A stretch of DNA of 7,890 nucleotides from Cellvibrionales bacterium UBA1969 (GTDB lineage: Bacteria > Pseudomonadota > Gammaproteobacteria > Pseudomonadales > UBA7434). The position numbers and the translations under genes are program-made. This document shows, in pieces, positions 5,561-7,890 of this stretch. A model generated the notes under the pieces. The model worked only from the letters and a program-made list of their open reading frames with translations, did not search any database and was not told the origin of the DNA. The stretch lies in contig DDDX01000078.1 in NCBI GenBank assembly GCA_002339085.1, positions 1-7,890 of the forward strand, given 5' to 3'. Each line of letters opens with the position of its first letter. Positions within the stretch are counted from its first letter, which is position 1.

Positions 5561-6100
5561 TTAAGTCCGAAATGGGAAGTTAAATGCCGATAAAAGCGCC
5601 CTGCCCTGATCATCAGTTTTTGCCGTTGTTGTTATTGAAATGTCTAAACCACGGATAGCATCTATTTTATCGTAATCAATTTCTGGGAAAATAATCTGCT
5701 CATTAACACCCATTGAATAATTACCGCGACCATCAAATGACTTTGCATTCAAACCTCGGAAATCACGAATCCGAGGAATAGAAATGGCAATTAAGCGATC
5801 TAAAAACTCGTACATACGCTCGCGTCTTAAGGTGACTTTGCAGCCAATTGGCCAGTCTTCTCTCACTTTAAAGCCTGCAATTGACTTACGAGCTCGCGTC
5901 ACCACGACCTTTTGTCCAGAGATTTGCTCTAAGTTGCTTACTGCATGCTCCAACACTTTTTTATCACCTAAAGCTTCACCCACACCCATATTAAGAGTGA
6001 TTTTGGTAATACGCGGCACTTCCATAACATTATCAAGACCTAGCTCTGCCTTTAACTTAGGCGCTAACTCATTGTTGTATACATCTTTTAATCTAGCCAT
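5561..6100 (-). CDS. rplE: 50S ribosomal protein L5
   Basis: L5 binds 5S rRNA, forms part of the central protuberance, contacts P-site tRNA and makes the B1b bridge with S13. The 179 residues equal E. coli L5. Conserved blocks are PRITKITLNMGVGEA (residues 29-43), SGQKVVVTRARKSIAGFKVR (61-80), RIRDFRGLNAKSFDGRGNYS (110-129), NEQIIFPEIDYDK (133-145) and GLDISITTTAKTDDQGRALL (151-170), ending FPFRT. An AGG core sits seven bases before the ATG. It follows rplX by 14 bases. In E. coli the S8 repressor site overlaps this junction. A clear counterpart of that stem is not visible by eye here. Confidence 0.98.
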   Translation of the reverse strand: MARLKDVYNNELAPKLKAELGLDNVMEVPRITKITLNMGVGEALGDKKVLEHAVSNLEQISGQKVVVTRARKSIAGFKVREDWPIGCKVTLRRERMYEFLDRLIAISIPRIRDFRGLNAKSFDGRGNYSMGVNEQIIFPEIDYDKIDAIRGLDISITTTAKTDDQGRALLSAFNFPFRT

Positions 6101-6114
6101 CTCTACGCCTAAAC

Positions 6115-6426
6115 CTAATTAATCAATTCGTTATTTGACTTAAAAAACCTTACTTTCTTACCGTCTTCAATCCTGAAGCCTACACGGTCAGCTTTACTTG
6201 TTGCTGCGTTGTAAATAGCAATGTTTGAACTCTGTAATGGCGATTCCTTTTCCACAATTCCACCGGCTATACCAGCCTGTGGGTTTGGCTTGGTATGCTT
6301 CTTAATCATATTCACACCCGAAACCAATACGCGGCCATCATCCAATATTTTGGTGACTTTGCCACGCTTACCTTTGTCTTTACCAGCCAGAACAATGACT
6401 TCATCTTCGCTCTTGATCTTTTTCAT
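6115..6426 (-). CDS. rplX: 50S ribosomal protein L24
   Basis: L24 is an assembly-initiating protein that binds the 5' domain of 23S rRNA and lies close to the peptide exit tunnel. The 103 residues (E. coli 104) begin MKKIKSEDEVIVLAGKDKGK. The KOW domain spans about residues 5-35, with GKDKGKRGKVTKI at 15-27. MIKKHTKPNPQAGIAGGIVE (40-59) is the second family block. The stop is TAG at 6115-6117. The ribosome binding site is weak (purine-rich GAAGATAGAAAG), so efficient expression may depend on translation of rplN 61 bases upstream. Order rplN-rplX-rplE is standard for the spc operon. Confidence 0.98.
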   Translation of the reverse strand: MKKIKSEDEVIVLAGKDKGKRGKVTKILDDGRVLVSGVNMIKKHTKPNPQAGIAGGIVEKESPLQSSNIAIYNAATSKADRVGFRIEDGKKVRFFKSNNELIN

Positions 6427-6487
6427 AGCTTTCTATCTTCGTCTGTATTCGTGAAATGCCTATTAGCTCGCCGCTCTGAAAAGACGA

Positions 6488-6856
6488 CTATAAAACCTCA
6501 GGAGCCAAAGAAATGATTTTCATAAACCTCTCACTTCTAAGCTCGCGAGTAACTGGTCCGAAAATACGCGTACCTATTGGAGCCATTGTCTGATTCAACA
6601 ACACTGCTGCATTATCATCAAAGCGAATTAATGAACCGTCAGGCCGTCTAACACCTTTCTTAGTTCTTACCACAACCGCATTCATCACCTGGCCCTTCTT
6701 AACCTTGCCACGAGGAATCGCCTCTTTAACAGTGACTTTAATGATATCACCCACGCGTGCATATCGACGATGCGAACCACCCAACACTTTGATACACATC
6801 ACTCGACGAGCACCACTGTTGTCAGCAACATCTAAATAACTTTCAGTTTGAATCAT
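6488..6856 (-). CDS. rplN: 50S ribosomal protein L14
   Basis: L14 lies at the subunit interface, contacts helix 44 of 16S rRNA in the joined ribosome, and is the docking partner of the silencing factor RsfS. The 122 residues fit the family length exactly. It begins MIQTESYLDVADNSGARRVMCIKVLGGS. The L14 signature runs from A60 to about L86 (AVVVRTKKGVRRPDGS..., FDDNAAVL). The C-terminus has GTRIFGPVTRELR (95-107) and ends SLAPEVL. CGGAG and AAGG lie just upstream of the ATG, giving a good ribosome binding site. In E. coli this is the first gene of the spc operon. The 58-base spacer before it holds no convincing promoter, so it may be co-transcribed with the S10 genes. Confidence 0.98.
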   Translation of the reverse strand: MIQTESYLDVADNSGARRVMCIKVLGGSHRRYARVGDIIKVTVKEAIPRGKVKKGQVMNAVVVRTKKGVRRPDGSLIRFDDNAAVLLNQTMAPIGTRIFGPVTRELRSERFMKIISLAPEVL

Positions 6857-6914
6857 CGCCTTACTCCGAAACCTATAGTGCTCCTAACAAAACTAAAGAA
6901 GCTTAATAATATAT

Positions 6915-7181
6915 TTAAACTTGAGCCGCTTTTTCGACTATTGATTGTAACTTCCAAGTCTTTGTCTTAGACATAGGTCGCGACTCTATAATTGCCACTG
7001 TATCGCCCTCATTACAGTCATTGTTTTCATCGTGCGCATGCAACTTAGTAGAGCGAGTAATGTATTTGCCATATAACTCATGCTTTACTCTTCGCTCGAC
7101 CAATACCGTGATGGTTTTGTCCATCTTGTCACTGACAACTTTACCAGTGATCGTGCGTACATTAATTTCTTGGTTCGCCAT
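6915..7181 (-). CDS. rpsQ: 30S ribosomal protein S17
   Basis: S17 is an OB-fold protein that binds the 5' domain of 16S rRNA early in 30S assembly. The 88 residues (E. coli 84) contain GKVVSDKMDKTITVLVER (13-30), KHELYGKYITRSTKLHAHDE (33-52) and the S17 signature GDTVAIIESRPMSKTKTW (59-76). The ATG start has AGAAGG about nine bases upstream and lies three bases after the rpmC stop. It is the last gene of the S10-type operon in the standard order. Confidence 0.98.
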   Translation of the reverse strand: MANQEINVRTITGKVVSDKMDKTITVLVERRVKHELYGKYITRSTKLHAHDENNDCNEGDTVAIIESRPMSKTKTWKLQSIVEKAAQV

Positions 7182-7184
7182 TAG

Positions 7185-7376
7185 TTACGCCTTCTTATGT
7201 TCGTTCAATACAGTTTTAATTCGTGCGATATCACGCTGGTTAGTTTGCAATAAATGCGTTTGAGTGAGTTGACCAGTGGCCTTTCGAGTACGCAAACGGA
7301 ATTGCTCTTCCAATAAGTCATTTAATTGCTGACCTAACTCTTCAGCTGATTTTTCTCTTAGTTCTGATGCTTTCAT
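7185..7376 (-). CDS. rpmC: 50S ribosomal protein L29
   Basis: L29 is a small helical-hairpin protein next to the exit tunnel beside L23, near where trigger factor and SRP dock. The 63 residues match E. coli (63). It starts MKASELREKSAEELGQQL, has LLEEQFRLRTRKATGQL (21-37) and ends with the family motif RDIARIKTVLNEHKK (48-62). The ATG overlaps the rplP stop by one base (TAATG). No strong ribosome binding site is seen (only GGACGG), so translational coupling with rplP is likely. It is followed three bases later by rpsQ. Confidence 0.97.
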   Translation of the reverse strand: MKASELREKSAEELGQQLNDLLEEQFRLRTRKATGQLTQTHLLQTNQRDIARIKTVLNEHKKA

Positions 7377-7789
7377 TACATGACCGTCCGCTTAACAAAA
7401 GTTGTTGGTAATGGCAACTTTGCCGCCGCAAGCGCAAACGCTTCGCGAGCCAATTCTTCAGAGACACCTTCAACTTCATAAAGTACTTTGCCAGGCAGCA
7501 CCTGCGCCACCCAGTATTCAACGTTACCCTTACCTTTACCTTGACGAACCTCTAAAGGCTTCTGAGTAATCGGCTTATCAGGAAAGACACGAATCCAAAT
7601 TTTACCGCCACGCTTAATATGGCGAGTCATCGCTCTACGCGCCGCCTCTATCTGTCTAGCAGTGATTCTGCCACGACCAGTCGACTTCAAGCCAAACTCG
7701 CCAAAACTCACCTTACTGCCGCGATGTGCAAGGCCGCGGTTGCGGCCCTTTTGAACCTTGCGGAACTTTGTACGTTTAGGTTGTAACAT
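7376..7789 (-). CDS. rplP: 50S ribosomal protein L16
   Basis: L16 joins the large subunit late and positions the A-site tRNA near the peptidyl-transferase centre. The 137 residues (E. coli 136) start MLQPKRTKFRKVQKGRNRGL. They carry ARRAMTRHIKRGGKIWIRVF (50-69) and GKGKGNVEYWVAQVLPGKVLYE (84-105), ending TTFVKRTVM. Arg82 corresponds to E. coli Arg81, the residue hydroxylated by the RoxA/YcfD oxygenase; whether this organism has that enzyme cannot be seen. A modest AAGAG lies upstream of the ATG, 27 bases after rpsC. Confidence 0.98.
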   Translation of the reverse strand: MLQPKRTKFRKVQKGRNRGLAHRGSKVSFGEFGLKSTGRGRITARQIEAARRAMTRHIKRGGKIWIRVFPDKPITQKPLEVRQGKGKGNVEYWVAQVLPGKVLYEVEGVSEELAREAFALAAAKLPLPTTFVKRTVM

Positions 7790-7816
7790 CAGTCTTAACT
7801 CTTATCATAAATTCTG

Positions 7817-7890
7817 TTAGTTAGTGCCGGCTGATTGCTCAGCTACAGCAGGTGTATCAAGCACTTCACCTTTGAAGATCCATACTTTAA
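7817..7890 (-). CDS. rpsC: 30S ribosomal protein S3, C-terminal end only
   Basis: The last 23 codons of S3 are visible, reading KVWIFKGEVLDTPAVAEQSA and then GTN before TAA at 7817-7819. The block VKVWIFKGEVL is the hallmark of the S3 C-terminal domain, and the tail after it is variable in bacteria. S3 binds the 30S head and, with S4 and S5, forms the mRNA entry tunnel and helicase. It lies directly upstream of rplP, as in S10 operons. Most of the gene is beyond the window edge. Confidence 0.93.
   Translation of the reverse strand, partial: KVWIFKGEVLDTPAVAEQSAGTN

Noticed and set aside
6857..6914. A separate spc promoter between rpsQ and rplN, as in E. coli
   Set aside because: TATA-like stretches occur (TATATT, TATAGG), but none has an acceptable -35 hexamer at 16-18 bases. 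I see no convincing promoter.
1..7890. A previously undescribed system hidden in the window
   Set aside because: Every gene-sized stretch is explained by standard S10, spc and alpha operon genes in the usual order. There are no insertions, foreign genes, long repeats or arrays.

Overview
This window is a conserved ribosomal-protein locus, and every gene lies on the minus strand. Read in the direction of transcription (from high to low coordinates) it holds the end of an S10-type operon (rpsC 3' end, rplP, rpmC, rpsQ), a complete spc-type operon (rplN, rplX, rplE, rpsN, rpsH, rplF, rplR, rpsE, rpmD, rplO, secY, rpmJ) and the start of an alpha-type operon (rpsM, rpsK without its last codons). 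There are 18 genes: 16 complete and two cut by the window edges. The 38-residue rpmJ and the two edge-truncated genes were found by reading the reverse complement directly.

The gene order, the long cysteine-poor S14, the four-ligand zinc-type L36 and close residue-level similarity to the Escherichia coli proteins all point to a gammaproteobacterium. By eye the base composition is moderately AT-rich, most strongly in the intergenic spacers. I cannot place it at order or genus level from this window.

Layout: 7817-7890 is the S3 tail. 7376-7789 is L16, 7185-7376 is L29 and 6915-7181 is S17. 6488-6856 is L14, 6115-6426 is L24 and 5561-6100 is L5. 5215-5520 is S14, 4754-5149 is S8 and 4130-4663 is L6. 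3756-4106 is L18, 3237-3746 is S5, 2996-3190 is L30 and 2553-2999 is L15. 1157-2491 is SecY and 982-1098 is L36. A 210-base AT-rich spacer at 772-981 carries the best promoter candidate in the window. 415-771 is S13 and 1-362 is S11. rplP/rpmC and rpmD/rplO overlap by 1 and 4 bases. Other spacers run from 3 to 90 bases, and several (40-90 bases) are longer than I expect in a compact spc operon. No stretch longer than 300 bases lacks a gene.

Functionally the genes supply parts of both ribosomal subunits plus the central subunit of the Sec translocon. Co-transcription lets the cell tie ribosome assembly and membrane insertion capacity to growth rate. The candidate alpha promoter (TTGATT, 17-base spacer, TATGCT, GC-rich discriminator) would allow growth-rate or stringent control of the downstream genes.

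I found no accessory genes, mobile elements, CRISPR arrays, tRNAs or rRNAs, and no sign of a previously undescribed system. The items worth a second look are small: the promoter overlapping a terminator-like hairpin, the AT-rich alpha leader with inverted repeats, and short hairpins in the rpsN-rpsH, rplO-secY and secY-rpmJ spacers.
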